A DNA stretch of 64,000 nucleotides from Nemopilema nomurai. Taxonomy: Eukaryota > Cnidaria > Scyphozoa > Rhizostomeae > Rhizostomatidae. Positions within the stretch are counted from its first letter, which is position 1. Every line of letters starts with the position of its first letter. Location of the stretch: contig ML133366.1 in NCBI GenBank assembly GCA_003864495.1, positions 1,960,871 through 2,024,870 of the forward strand, given 5' to 3'. The notes beneath the pieces were generated by a model, which was given only the letters and a program-made list of their open reading frames with translations, was not told where the DNA came from and ran no database searches. The position numbers were made by a program, and so were the translations under genes. This document shows positions 51,201-63,108 of the stretch, in pieces.

Positions 51201-52909
51201 AGGACAATACGAAATGTGTAATAAGTTTTAATTTTTTTTCGCTTTATCTAAAACTTTCACTCGCAACGATAATTTAATCAGCCGCCAACTGATATGCGTC
51301 TGAGTTTTCAAAATTTATTCTCTCTGGTTTTCATCATAATGGAACAGAAAGGCCTTCTTTTCACCTCAAAGAAGACGGCTGTTTGTCTCCAGACAATTTA
51401 AATCCTTCAAATGGGCGCTCTTCCAGAGAAATGTTTTTGTGTAGATGCCCAACGAGTGCATTCTTTATTTTTTTCCATCATAATCTTATTAATATGCAGT
51501 GATTGATTGATTGATTGACTCGTATGCAGTGGAAAATCAACTGTGAATTCTTCTGAAAGAACTTTGGTGCGAGCAAGAGTTCCCTCACTGTGCCACAAGT
51601 TACACCACTGTCAGTGGTTTCTGCCTTCTCCGCTTCTGACCCTCATGGCCGATGAAAACCAAGGCCGTGTTGTCAATATGAGCACTGGTGTCCGCTTCGA
51701 TGGTTGTAATCTTAGCTTGGCTGAATGCAACAAAAATTACGGGTCCCTAAAGCAGCTCAAATAAAGACAAACCTTATATACGTCCCTAAAACTGTATACC
51801 TCTATAAAATCATCTCTTTACGTTTGTCAAGTACGTCTTTAAATGCTCGCCCAATATAGCTTCTGATTTCAATTTAGGACTGTGTGGTACGAGCTCCTTT
51901 CTAAAAGATGGCCCTTTGATGACTTACCCGTGGATGCAACCATCTGGCAGATCGGAAAAGGGTTCAAGCAGTCATTAAGCAAGCTTGAAGTGTCTAGGGA
52001 CGCCAAGGTTTGCTACGATCTCGTTTTTGAAAAACTGATTTCTTAAGTCTTTCAGTTCTTAAGTCAACATGTTATTTGTCGTAGCTGCTGGATATGGGCC
52101 AGGTTTTATTGTGTGTAGAAAACTTATTTGCAACAGGAATCAAGGGAAATGTACTTCTTTTTATCAGTTACGTCATCGGAAAAGAGTTCAATTCTTTCGG
52201 GAAATAGGAATTAGAAGTAATCATACAGTTACAGAATAGATTCATTACTTTTTCACTCACTGTAATGTTTTCAACTCAGTGATAATTAAAATTGATTTGG
52301 TGCTGGTGTCATCTTTGTTCACTTTATTTAGAAGAAATGTTAAGTCACATGTTGGCTTTTGTCAGAGATGATTTTTTAAACAATTATTTTAGGTATAAGC
52401 TAGCTACCACTGCAAATCTTGTCCTTCCGAATTTAATTGGATCTTAGTTGGGTGCCACTTTTGCAATTCAAAACGGTTTGGTGTTACAACGAACAGCTCT
52501 TGACTCAGCAATTCCTTTTATGACTATGGCGTGCATTGCAAGTTGTTGCTTCTATTTCAATTTAAGTCGATTTGAAGAAATCCACCCGTTTCAATGTCTA
52601 CGAACTGTGTGTACAACATGTTTTACAGCAATGAGTAAAAACCTTCGTCATATTCTCATGTCTTGCCCTCTTGTGGCCTTTGAACATCGTAACCGTTAAC
52701 GGTCGCGACCTTTGACCTTTTACCGAGCCGCACCTCCGTCGTTGCAGGATATCCTGTCAATGTGCTGGGCCTACAATCCAGAAAATAGGCCCCAGTTTTT
52801 CATGCTTACAAAAGCATTTGAAAGACTCCCAAAGAAGAAGTTGATTCGAAGTCCGTCCCAACCCATGTACCCAATGTCAAGATCTGCTGATGCGCTCGTC
52901 CTCTTTTGA
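31387..52909 (+). CDS. KSR: kinase suppressor of Ras (KSR), 20 exons
   Basis: Scaffold and allosteric activator of the Raf-MEK-ERK cascade, recruited to the plasma membrane on Ras activation. Exons: 31387-31527, 32594-32740, 33039-33246, 33755-34009, 37864-38028, 38489-38651, 39225-39331, 40002-40343, 40663-40741, 41313-41394, 41994-42080, 43084-43134, 44321-44415, 44657-44741, 46603-46691, 47160-47256, 47899-48035, 48404-48535, 51878-52007 and 52748-52909. All junctions have GT/AG and agree in phase. The sum is 2754 nt, 917 residues, close to vertebrate KSR1/2. Domain order is CA1 coiled-coil/SAM-like (1-166), Ser-rich linker with a 14-3-3 site, C1 zinc domain (330-375), Ser/Thr-rich region with a 14-3-3 site and an ERK docking motif, and the kinase-like domain (~620-905). 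Exon 5 (37864) is the least certain; without it the frame is also preserved (165 nt), so it could be a cassette. The start is the first ATG of the conserved block. It looks like the single invertebrate ortholog of KSR1 and KSR2. Confidence 0.93.
36367..37727. repeat. 31-bp minisatellite in KSR intron 4, about 44 copies
   Basis: Contiguous copies of a 31-bp unit (core GCGCCCATATTTAGCATGAA, then GCCAGAACCAT). Variant units (GGGTGAAGCTAG, GACGCAGAAAGC, TTTTGCATGAAG) recur in the same order at about 36420, 36598, 37030 and 37279, so a higher-order pattern exists. The array ends about 136 bp before the exon at 37864. Units are directly adjacent without spacers. Confidence 0.95.
38241..38288. repeat. 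short 18-bp tandem repeat in a KSR intron
   Basis: About 2.7 copies of ACTGGATTGTTGAATTTG within intron 5. No coding relevance. Confidence 0.8.
38489..39331 (+). other. KSR: KSR exons 6-7: C1 zinc-binding domain
   Basis: The zinc ligands follow the pattern H330-x12-C343-x2-C346-x9-C356-x2-C359-x4-H364-x2-C367-x7-C375, split by one intron after Cys359. This is the cysteine-rich CA3 domain that drives membrane association. The loop lacks the hydrophobic diacylglycerol-binding pattern of PKC-type C1 domains, as in other KSRs (family knowledge). Confidence 0.9.
39805..39906. repeat. 26-bp tandem repeat in KSR intron 7
   Basis: Almost four copies of ATCAAACCCTACCATGACAT plus TTTTTC, about 95 bp before the acceptor at 40001. 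Confidence 0.9.
40002..40343 (+). other. KSR: KSR exon 8: 14-3-3 site and ERK docking FxFP
   Basis: MKRTVSDP places Ser410 in an RxxSxP context, equivalent to the phosphorylated 14-3-3 site after the C1 domain in vertebrate KSR1. The upstream counterpart is Ser245 in TRSKSNE (exon 4). The exon ends in FFFP (506-509), matching the FxFP motif that docks ERK. Between them is a Ser/Thr-rich stretch. Cytoplasmic retention and feedback regulation by C-TAK1 and ERK therefore look conserved. Confidence 0.8.
44321..52909 (+). other. KSR: KSR exons 13-20: kinase-like domain
   Basis: The Gly-rich loop is GKGRMGEV (632-639). The VAVK lysine is present (K651), where mammalian KSRs have Arg. The Raf-type KTRHEN block is at about 673-679. 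HKDLNSKN (743-750) has HKD instead of HRD, a KSR hallmark. DFG is intact (762-764), as is APE (792-794). The position of the helix-C glutamate is Lys669. [12 protein letters not shown] near the end matches the terminal kinase lobe. The protein stops soon after the domain with a short Ser/Pro tail. Confidence 0.9.
46779..47158. repeat. 45-bp minisatellite in KSR intron 15, running into the acceptor
   Basis: Units of about 45 bp (GAAGACTTTTGTTGATGTTG, then TTGTTGTTGCTCATTATATT), near-perfect from 46960 and degenerate upstream. The last unit is interrupted after GACTTTTGTTGCAG, and that CAG is the splice acceptor of exon 16 (47160). Being a multiple of three, it leaves frames open on both strands, which should not be called genes. 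Confidence 0.92.
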
Positions 52910-53197
52910 ATACCAAAAGTCAGTATTTTCGTCCAGCTGAAGTATTTGGCAGGAATTACTCGCTGATATATTTTATGACGCTTTTCACAGGTAAGAAAAA
53001 CGTAATGAATTATTTGGGTCACAATTATATTAATTTTTTATGCCATATCTTATTAATTTTTCGATGTGTCATATTTTATTTTGTTTAGATATTTTAAACT
53101 ATACTTTTTAGGGTCTCCCGTTCTAACAATGTTTTCACCCTCTAATGTGGGTTGCTGTATGCTATATCGACATGTAAAAATTATGTATCTATTTATA

Positions 53198-53203
53198 AAT
53201 AAA
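53198..53203 (+). promoter_or_regulatory. AATAAA, likely KSR polyadenylation signal
   Basis: Canonical AATAAA 289 bases after the KSR stop codon, followed within 30 bases by a T/GT-rich stretch. A reasonable 3' UTR length, unproven without transcripts. Confidence 0.5.
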
Positions 53204-54401
53204 TATATGTAAGCATTTTGATAGCGTCTGTCAACAGAAAGGAAACTGAGCACTGAAGCCCGGGTCTAGAGCAGATGGATTTGGCTAGTTAGGTAACCAT
53301 TTTATTACGACTATTGTTATCCTGGGGAACCTACTAGAGAGACGTACAAAAACCATTCGAATATAGTATGATACTTTCGGGGTCCTGTTCGCTAGTGGAG
53401 AACCCGCCGCCCCCTCTCTCGAGTTATTTTTCAGTGCCCTGAAACTGCAGGTAGGGCAATAATGAAAGCATTCATGCTTTTCTAGAGACGGGCGACCCTC
53501 GCATACAGAAAACTGATTCATATAAGCATATTTGCTATTATATTTAGTTATATATGACAATATATCGCGATTTGTTCTTCTGAATTTTCTATTTTCATCT
53601 ACTCTGCATATGCCTATAATATTGTATGCGCTTTTCTCGTAACAACTTTTCACTGCACATCAAGCCATACCAACTAATTACGACACACCGTGTCGGCGAA
53701 TTTCATGTCTATATCTTCATGAAGAGGGTGTCGAATATCTTAGATTTCTTTATTTTTCCATCTAGTTTAAGTTGTCTTCTCCAATAGAGATTTAAATTTG
53801 TGGAGATTTAATTTCAAAATGTTAAGCAACTTTATGACGCTTTTTATCTGAGCCTTTTGTTTTAAATTTTTATGCCAGCTTTTGTTTGAAATGGCAAACT
53901 TCTGATAATCCAGATTGTCAAGTTCTCAAGAGCTCAGTGTATAATTTTTTCCCATCTGGCCATTGTTTTAGTTAAATACAATTTTCTCTGTAAGAAATCT
54001 TTTTCTTGTAACGAGGCAAGCTAGTGAACAAGGATTTTAATTTATTCTTAAATAGTAGTGATATCAGTTTTGTTTTTAATTTTCGTCGTGGATGGAAGGG
54101 ACTTTATTCAAAGGCAGTTCTACTCATTCGTTTGATAATTCTATGCTCACGTGACCTCTTTTGTTTCCTATTTAGTATTCACGTGGTCTTTATTTTCCCT
54201 GCTTTATATCAACACGATCTCAATCTAATGCACCCCTGCCCTATGTTTCTCTCATCGTTTTATCATGAGCGTGTTAACCATTTACGTTTTAGGGATTTTG
54301 AACTTGTTGCCCCATCAATATGAGCTTTGAGGGGCAATTTTACGCGGCATGCCCTGTAACCGTGACAGGGTCATTTTTGCGTAAGGACTGGAGGCATAAG
54401 C

Positions 54402-54575
54402 AGCCCCTCCAGCATCGCCCCCTCCTACATCGGCCCCTCCAGCATCGGCCCCTCCAGCATCGGCCCCTCCAGCATCACCCCCTCCTACATCGGCCCCTCC
54501 GGCATCGGCCCATCCGACATCGACCCCTCTGACATCGGCCCCTCCGACATCGGCCCCTCAGGCATTGGCCCTTCC
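54402..54575. repeat. 15-bp tandem repeat, C/G-rich
   Basis: About 11 copies of CATCGGCCCCTCCAG with variants, a GC-rich island in an AT-rich surround. The open frame across it (His-Arg-Pro-Leu repeats) comes only from the period being a multiple of three. Confidence 0.9.
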
Positions 54576-57389
54576 GTCAATAGGATTCTTCCCCATCTTT
54601 GAGGTACTTAGTATAACTAAACATTGAGGTTAATTAGTACACAATCGTAAGGGGTCATACGGCTAACAGTCGATAGATCTTTGCAGTACACAATTTAATT
54701 TTTGCCGAGCAAGTAATGTAAAAAGTAGGGCGACGTCTACGCAAACAGGAAGCCAAAACGTACGCAAAATATTTCAGTGGTATCCTAACCATAATTATGA
54801 TAAATAATTTTTGTAAAATATGAGTGTATTCTTAGGTGCAATATTTACTTTTATTTTTAGTTTTAGAATGCATAACATTTTGCGAGCTTTTCAATCTAAT
54901 GTGTGAAACTAAGTTCTAAAATAGTATCTGATAGCTTGTATGCGTGTATGTAAATGAAACGTTTATTTTGCATTTCAGTAGTGATATTAATTGATTAGAT
55001 ACTGTGGTGCTAGCATTCTGTCTAACCAAGTAATAGGTGAAAGCGAAGCAAGTATGGAGCGTATTTGGAACATGTACCATAAGGCTTTTGGAACATTTCA
55101 AGTAAAGACTTTTGAGATCTGCAGTATGAAATGTTTCCAATATTTGGGTGCAGACAAACCAAATTAGAATCATCCAATCACAGAAAGATACAGTCCCGTT
55201 TGTACTCGACATGTGTTGATATCAACTAGTATTCAGAACTAGCTTCGCTTTACATCGCGAAAATACGTCGCTCAAAAAACCGATCAGAAAGGAAATGTTA
55301 ACTGTCAAACTTGCTTCTTTGTGCTTTTAACTCTCAAATTTCCTGATTAATTTACCTTGCGTATATAACAACAAATTCCTAATAATCTTCTTGGTGGTAT
55401 TTTTCCACTTGATATAAGCACTACTATCCTCAGTGCAGCACGGCCATTGCTATCAAGGCAGTGAGATTTCATTGCACAAAAATGATATGCATTATGCCGC
55501 AATACCTATTTGCAGTGTCAGGAGAAACCCGTCCGGAGCAAGAATGGTCCCGGTGCGAAATATATCCGGTATGTTAGAACCATTGCCGGTACGTTGTTCC
55601 AATGCGTTCTATGGACACGATAGCCAAGATTCGGATTGCAAAACGGAGGCCCGGCTACTTAGCTTTTCAAGGCACTAGAAATCGTTCGGGGAGCGACGAT
55701 CGAAACCTGATTTAACTATCTGCTGATAGCTGAAAAGTTCATATTTGCACCCACTTAAGATATAGGGAGATCCTACTTGGCCTGACTTGGTTCTCTAAAG
55801 CTCAAGGACGCAGTATCTTCTACACGAGACGACCAAGTTTTAGGAGCGCAGCTGTTGTAGTAAAGAAACCGAACTATTGATATATATGTGATCCGGATAT
55901 TGTTAACGACCAAACTCGTTCTATGACAGCCAGTTTTCATTCAATCCCAGATTAGCCAACAGAAGACTTCGATCGTTTAATGAAAGTCAACGAGCGTGGT
56001 TAAGCTCACTACAGAAATCGCCCTGTCGGGAAATCCCCACTTAACTGCAACAGTTTCGGCAATAATTTGCCATCAACTGGCTGTTTGATTAGAATCTTTG
56101 CCAAAGATAGTTTTCAGTAGCTGTGACGCAACTGTTTCAAGTCGCCTTATTTCCCTACGCTTTAGTTTCATTGTCATTACTTGATGATGGTTAATATCAT
56201 GTTGATCTACGATTGACAATTAGCCACGGTTCTTCGCCATTTCGCACTTCCTAGGCCTAAGTCCCACGCAGGACAAGCGCGGGAAGGATCAGGGATTTGC
56301 ATACATCTTCGCAGTCTCCTCCGTTGCATTACATTTCTTCACAGCTCCCACATCTTAACACATCAACCTGGGCTTGCTATTCATTTGCAGCTTCACGCTT
56401 CTTTTATAAGGAACCAACCTCAAGGCCTAGTTCCAAAAGTTCCTTATTCGTAGACCTCAAATCATCATATTTTAGTACCAAAAGTTCTCACTTTAGGCGT
56501 TTTGACTACAATAAACCTTAACACTTAATAGAGAGAGGGGCGAGACAGCATATGCAAAACTACTCAATGAAGCACTTGACACGAATATCAACAATATATG
56601 CGAGTATTGGCTGCAAATGAATGGAACCGGTTTAGTCTTGATACTTGCAAATATAGAAATTTTTTAAATCGAAAAGTTCCTTAGTGATTTCGCTTTTAGT
56701 AGTATAAGTTCTTTAAATATTTTGGCCTTCTACATGTAGGTTGCTTATGAAGTGGTTCCTTTAAAAAAGCGTGTAAATCCGCATGACCAAAAGCAGTATT
56801 CGCCTCTCACTTCGCGATAAAGGCTGTTAGACAATTGATCGTGATGTCAGATAATCTTGTTCTTGTATCTCTCACACACAGAGGCAGGTTTCTATCTTAC
56901 GGCTCTTATTAGATTAATATATTGCTCTTTTTTTATAGATCGTGTATCAAAGTCAACTCATGTATCATGAAATGGCAGCATATGGCTTTAAAGAGGGGTA
57001 TAGGGGTATAAACCTTAGTTGGTGATGCACTGTCATAGGTGATTTCATTGTTTAGAAATCTTTTGGCAGATCTACTGCTGTTCGTGATAGTCTACTTACA
57101 GGTAGAAACATAGGGATTAAATATTGCAATGTACATGGAGCCATATCCATGGAGTTGATATGTTTAGTCAGAAAAGACATTGTATACGTTTTGCTAGGGG
57201 TCTACTTGCTGGGAGATGATGTGATGTCTTGCTCTCGCTTATCTTATATCAATCCTTTATCATGAGGATCTTTCTTCAATTTAGATTGACAGTGGCATCA
57301 TTCCTGGTCAGCAGTGCAAGCACCAAACAAGGTTAGACTTTGTGCAATGTTTTAAACACCTTCGATAATTTTGCACTTGACATTTGTAG

Positions 57390-57556
57390 CCAAACAGTGT
57401 TGCAACAATGATGATGCTTTGATGACGATGACCGATGAACCAAGAGAAGAGATCACTTATACAAATCTTCAAGGCCTCTTCAAAGGAAACAAAGGATCCT
57501 CCAATCAAAGAGGAAGGCGTGAACTTTTCGCACCTAAGGCTGGGACGCAGAACTGA
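57390..57556 (+). other. possible terminal exon with an ITIM-like motif
   Basis: A good acceptor (CATTTGTAG at 57389) is followed by 167 nt that stay open in phase 1 to a TGA. The encoded tail has REEITYTNLQG, where ITYTNL fits the ITIM consensus I/V/L/S-x-Y-x-x-L/V/I, in a hydrophilic, cytoplasmic-tail-like sequence. A 47-nt candidate exon at 57285-57331 (acceptor TTCAATTTAG, donor G|GTTAGA) joins it in frame. Upstream exons with a membrane span were not found, so the gene is not established. Confidence 0.25.
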
Positions 57557-58281
57557 TTAGGATCTAAGAAAGGAAACTGTGATAGAAACGTACGACGTAA
57601 GGTTGCTTCGCGTCCAACGATGAAAAGACTACGAATCCAAACAAAGCATACAATGTGTCACGTGATAGGCTCATTCCGGCTCAAAAAGACTTGAGCACAT
57701 CTTGACTCAATGAAATCATCACAAATGGACGCTATCAGAAGATTACAATCTAGCTAGATCATTGTTAGAGAGTTCAGTTTAACCTAAACCAGGAACAGGG
57801 TTATGTCTCTATCGAACCTTACATAGATAGATCAACTCAATGACTAAGTTCTAAGCCAATATAGCGGAAACATAGGACAAATTAGACAGTATAATCTACA
57901 TCTAACTAGACAGTTACAAGCAATCGAGGTAAGATCAGCCTTTCTATTTCCCGGGCAGAGAAGAAGGGGTCACGTTTCTAGAAATATGTCAAATTTGAAC
58001 TGCAAATCTCTAAACCTTAGATAAAACTTTTTGGCCAATTCGTAAAATTCTTTTTTCTACTCAAAGCCTTTTTCAATACCTTAAAACGAACAAAATTCAA
58101 CATGTGCTCTCCAGGTACGATATTTGTAAAGGGGGACATTCGAATAATTGCTTGCTTCCACGTGATTATTAGCGTAGTTACATGTTGGCAAGGCATGAAT
58201 GGACTATGTCGACCCTGGAACTAATTCACTATATGATGAATCAGTTTGATGAATTCGCTTGTCCCTGTATCCCCACTGTTT

Positions 58282-59289
58282 CTACACGGCAGCAATGTTT
58301 GTCAGTACGACCGGCAGTGGCTCCAAGTTGTATTCCCTTGAAGTGTTCCTCAACACGTTGGAGAAGAACTTCTCCCTGATGCAGCTGGAGCACAAAACAT
58401 GACCGGCTGTTTTGAGTCCAATGCCGAAGACGAGCAAGACCATTAGTATCAGCTCGCTGGTCGTTGATGACTCCCCAATCAAGTCCAGGGCTTTCAGCAG
58501 CTGGAACCACACCCAGGGAAGGGATGTGAGTATGAATACGCATGTCGACACCACAAGTCCTTCGTACATTTGGAAGTCCTCCACCAGGCTGCTGTGGAAA
58601 CTGGGTGGCTGGCTTGTCGAGGCTGCATGATGAAAAGCTTTTTTTCTCATCTTGGCATCCCGCACTGTTTTTATGAGAGAGATTACTGTAATCAGAACTG
58701 GCACCGTGTATAAAACGACTACTGCGTGGGCGCAGTACATCATGTTCTTTTTGAAGGTAAACGTCATTGGTACATCAAGAGCAGTGGCATCTCGCAAGGT
58801 AATGTAAGGAAGAGCTGAACCCAGCGAGAGTATCCATATACAGGCGAGGTTGAGAGCGTTTCTTCTGAATTTTCCGAACGTCTTGGGGAAGAGCCGTCTT
58901 TGGACAAGAAGGCAATGTCGGTCCATACTGTATACAAAGGTAGACGCTGTGACACTCCATAGAAGGGCTAAAAAGAGGCAGTCGAGAAAAGTACGCATAA
59001 CGCTTCCAATTCGCCAGGTTTGTTGGGTCAGTGATATGCACAGCACAGGCCCGAAGACACAGGTGGTGACAGTCTCTGAGAGGCATGAACTTAGTAAGTA
59101 AGGCGAGAGGTGGAGGTAGGCCCGTCCGTCCTCGTGTTTCCTTGTTATCAGCCAGGTCAAGCGCGTATTGAATAAAAGGCAGCAGAGCATTGAGAAGCCC
59201 AGCGAAATCGTCAAGAATACTGATAGCTGAGTGTCCATGTATTGGTCGGTAGAGTAGCTCATTGCTGCGCGTTTGTTTGCAGTCTTCAA
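58282..59289 (-). CDS. rhodopsin-like (class A) orphan GPCR, divergent
   Basis: Intronless frame of 335 residues with seven hydrophobic segments at about 21-43, 58-80, 98-121, 146-166, 184-208, 243-267 and 277-301. The TM3 end reads MDRH (122-125), a DRY variant. TM4 has Trp152 and TM6 has a Pro after TSL (258), but CWxP is not intact and TM7 lacks NPxxY. No Cys stands at the usual TM3 start, although Cys186 lies at the start of TM5. The sequence is therefore an atypical class A receptor with no assignable ligand. Two in-frame Met codons (1 and 10) are both possible starts. The N-terminus is short with no signal peptide, as is common in the class. The third intracellular loop (~209-242) is short and basic. 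Confidence 0.82.
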   Translation of the reverse strand: MKTANKRAAMSYSTDQYMDTQLSVFLTISLGFSMLCCLLFNTRLTWLITRKHEDGRAYLHLSPYLLSSCLSETVTTCVFGPVLCISLTQQTWRIGSVMRTFLDCLFLALLWSVTASTFVYSMDRHCLLVQRRLFPKTFGKFRRNALNLACIWILSLGSALPYITLRDATALDVPMTFTFKKNMMYCAHAVVVLYTVPVLITVISLIKTVRDAKMRKKAFHHAASTSQPPSFHSSLVEDFQMYEGLVVSTCVFILTSLPWVWFQLLKALDLIGESSTTSELILMVLLVFGIGLKTAGHVLCSSCIREKFFSNVLRNTSREYNLEPLPVVLTNIAAV

Positions 59290-62200
59290 GCAGGAAGAAA
59301 GGGGTACTGCGTTGGACTTATGATATCAATGCGGAACAGTATAGTTTCCAATCTCTGTTGAAGTACTCCTTGTACGCTTTTCCCCCAATCGTAGCAAAGT
59401 TGTATGCCAATAGTAAGCCTTGAGTACAGCTACCTTTGCATAATGTTGTAGGCTGTAATGACAAAATGAAGCAATATCTCACTGGTTCTTCTTGGTAAAT
59501 CGTTGCACTTGGATATTCCAGATCTGCTTCTTACCTATACATTCGTTGATTTACAGCTGCAGTTGCAATGTTTATGTATTTCGCGACCAACGGTGCTAGG
59601 TTGACACGTGACTTGATCGTATCGACACGTCCAATCAACGCAGCTGTCCTTGACAACATAAGGCTCCCTGTTCGCGTTAATCACTTAAGCACATTCTGCC
59701 TGCATGCTGAATTCCAAACACCAAGCTAAACACCATTCTTCTTCCTTTTGTGTGAAATTCGTCTGAAAAAAAGATAAAATTATGTCAGTAAGAAATGGTG
59801 TTTCTTGAATTAATTGACGCATTCTGGAAAGTACGCCCTTTCTCAGCTTAAACCATCTTGCTTTGAGGCCAAACATACACTGACTGCTCATTGGTTGATA
59901 CAAAACCAGTGAGATGTGGAAGTCAACAGAGCGATTGGCTTTTCGAAGGAACGTAGCATTATGGCAAAATAAAAGGAGAGCGTGATGGTAGCCATGACTA
60001 AACATCAAAATGGTCGGAGCTTTAAGTTAAGAAGTAATTTAAGTCCTAGACCTCTTGCCCGATTTCAATGGCAATCGTTACATAATGAAACCAGCAAAAA
60101 CAAGTTCTGTTGTGATAGTTGGGTAGGGGGGGGGAGGATCAGCGTTGACACCCACGTGGAAAAGAGGGGACCCTGTTATGCCATCGAAGAGAACCCTGCA
60201 CCGCTGAATACTAAGCAAAGCCTCAATCATATGCATCAAGCCTATCTGATGTTTTGCAAGTTTATTTTCGTTCGTAAATTAAAAAAAGTCTTCTTTTAAT
60301 TTGAAATTTTTTAAATGAATCTGTTTATCAGACGAAAGTTATTTCATCGATCATTTTCCTCGTAATCAAAGTCAGGCCGATATTCTAAGGCATGAAAATT
60401 TGCTGTTCTATTGATAATTGGCAGAAATAAAGGCAAAGTGAGTAATGCTTTTACAAATCTGCACCGCTATGTTTTGGCTCACCATTAAGCTGGTTAAGAG
60501 TGAACTATTTTTTTATAAACAAAGGAGCATCGTTGCTTTCCCAAATGCGTCAAAACATAACATGAATAATAGCTATCACCATAAATATTTCTTTCATTGG
60601 TGGATTCCGAATTATTGCAGTTAAAATTTGTTCATTGTTTACCTTTTCTTTGAGTATATCACTCTGTGCCTTGATATAAAAACAACAGAGAAGTTGTGTT
60701 TTTAACTCGCGCAAATAATAATATGACAGCGGATGAGATTACTGCAGAAGAACCGAACCTCGAGCACAAGCGAATCAGAACAAAGCTATGAACGAAGCGA
60801 AGCGATTTACAAACAAGAAATGGCATTAGGATTAACTGTGGTTGTAAATATTTTCACAATGGTAATCTTGGCAAACTTGAGATCAAACAACAATGCCAGT
60901 TATCTTGGGAAAAGTGAATTAAATTATAAGATAAAAAAGCGTTTTGCAATTGAAGTAGTTTGCAGTTTGTCTAGTAATTCTCGACAGAGATGAATAACAA
61001 GCGATGCTTCATATTAGCCAACGCTGCTTGCCTTTATTAGCAATGTTTTTGTCAACTCTAAGCCTTCGATTATTATGAAGCAGATGCCTTGGTTGTAAAA
61101 TACTCTAAATCTGAATTTTACCGCTGAGTCCTGACCGGTTTTACGGCAAATGCGTCATGATCTATCGTATTTGCTTTTCAACTTTTCATCCTGCCGACTA
61201 AATCAACCTTGGAAAGTTAAATTCCGCTGAAGCTCAACTGCAAAGGAAAATTACCGGTGTTTAATATCAATATTCTGAATTCCAGCATCAGAATTAAGGC
61301 GTATTTCAAGTGCTGAACAAGAAGTGTATATCCAATCAGAGCTTGAGAGAATTAAGCAGTAGGAAATGCATACACGTAGATCTAGATTGTTATTTTAGTT
61401 GAAAACTTTCAAAGCTTTTGATAGGGGACCAAAAGTGAATCATTTCAACTTATAGTTTATTGACACTATTTAAGTCGAACTATTGCATTATGTCCCAAGG
61501 TTTATTGTTATTGCTTTCTGCTAAATTGGAGCCCATAGTCTTTTCGGCCTGTTTCCAGCGTGTCCACCGATAATGGCAAAGTCAAATAAGAAGTTTCAAG
61601 CCGAGGTGGCTCATGTAAACACTAAATGCAACTACTGAGGTCATATGACCCATTTCTATAGCACTGAAAGATTTTAATGCAAGTGTTACAGATGAAAATC
61701 TCGGTAAAGCTGAAAGCTTGTACAATAGGTTAAGACAGCTCCGTATGACTTCATCAACTTTCCTGCTTCTGCCAGAATGGATATTTTCCCAAAATAGCCA
61801 GACTTTGCATGATAAACAAACATCAACAAACTTTTACCGCATTTGAGTTCTGAAGTAAACAGTAAGATTCTGCATGTAAAGTTACGTGCGACTCAACGAA
61901 AGGCTGTTGCCATCAGCTTAGAGAAAGTTTATCGTCTATTCATTGAAGCTGATTTATATGCAATTTCAATAATAGGAGTTAAATTCAGACATAAAAAACA
62001 GTTGAGTGGAGAATTCAACTGCCTTCGATTGAGGAGGTCGATGCAGCCAAAACTTAAAAAAACATTTAAAAATGGCTTTAATAAAAGTTGGATACCGGCA
62101 TGAAGGCACAAATCATGTGTTTATGCTTTCATATACGGAGAAGAGTCACTTGCAACGTTCTATTGAAGAGTTTACAAATTTGTACGCATATTAAGGAACC

Positions 62201-62733
62201 TTTTCCTCCTCATCCAGGCACATTTCCAAGTTCGACGGTCAAATTATCCCAATTTTTGCCAAGTGAAGCTCATATCACTTCAGATTGCAAGTGTTAGTTT
62301 GCCTTCCTAGCTGACTTCATTTTCAGCATCTTCTTCTTTTTATTATTCTTCTTATTTATCTTCTTCTTCTTCTAGACTCGGTGCTTGCGAGCGTCATTTA
62401 CCATGGGTCTGAAAATCTCTATACTCTTGACCGCGTGAATAGCTTCAATGGATGCTTTTCCCTACCCTTTGCTTCTCTATCATTCTTCAATTCTTTCTAT
62501 TTTACCAGATGTTGAATGCACTCTCTTCTCATGGCATGCCCAAAAGTGTTCAACTTCAAAATGTCCTTACCGAGTTGTCTCTACACTTTCGCAATTATGA
62601 GATCCTCATCATTCTTCTGAGACACCACATTTTGATTGCATCTATTCTGTTCGCTGCTTTGCTGTCTAGTTTCCAGGCCTCGCCGCCACACTATTGATGT
62701 AGCGGTCGAATACCCTTTTCCTGGTTTCAAAGG
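59290..62733. other. intergenic upstream of the receptor
   Basis: No supported gene. Short frames at 59685-60008 (-), 60733-60993 (+) and 61843-62103 (+) lack family similarity and splice context. A TTCTTCTTATT-rich run lies near 62330-62375. Confidence 0.45.
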
Positions 62734-63108
62734 TTAGCCGAAGTTTGTGAGTATCTTTGATAGAGCAGCAAAGGCGCTCTTTTCTTGAGCTATTCCAACT
62801 TTGATCTCGTTGTTGGATTTTCCGCTGCAGACGGAGGTGGCACCCAGGCACTTGAAACTTTCCACCTGTTCCCATTGAGAGCTTTTTGATTTCAACCTGC
62901 ATGTGGGTGGGTCAGCTTTCTTGAATGAAGCCTTCTCGGTAGTTTTCTTAGTGTGCGGTTGAAGTCCAACCCTATCATTTCCTCTACCTATGATGTGTAT
63001 TAGATACTGGAGCTGTTCCTCGGAGGATGGTCTCAGCACGTTGTCGTTGGCGTTTCTGATATTTATGGTGCTGTAATCAACATATCTATATTCCTGGGAT
63101 TCTTTCAA
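62666..63108 (-). pseudogene. LINE (non-LTR retrotransposon) reverse-transcriptase 3' fragment
   Basis: The frame at 62734-63108 contains VESFKCLGATSVCSGKSNNEIKVGI followed by SAFAALSKIL. This is the connection region after the RT domain of LINEs (consensus pattern F-x-YLG ... D/N-x-EI-x-RI ... A-x-L). The adjoining frame at 62666-62790 continues with RLTFETRKRVFDRYINSV, so a frameshift separates the two. No ORF1, endonuclease or RT core is present, so the element is dead. Confidence 0.72.

Larger units (their letters stand above)
52910..57389. other. intergenic downstream of KSR
   Basis: Includes the KSR 3' UTR with a polyadenylation signal at 53198 and a 15-bp tandem repeat at 54402-54575. 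Otherwise AT-rich with no supported gene. Isolated exon-like stretches near 56939-56997 and 57061-57106 could not be joined in a consistent frame. Confidence 0.45.

Noticed and set aside
54320..54532. His-Arg-Pro-Leu repeat protein
   Set aside because: Translation of the 15-bp tandem repeat; no gene structure around it.
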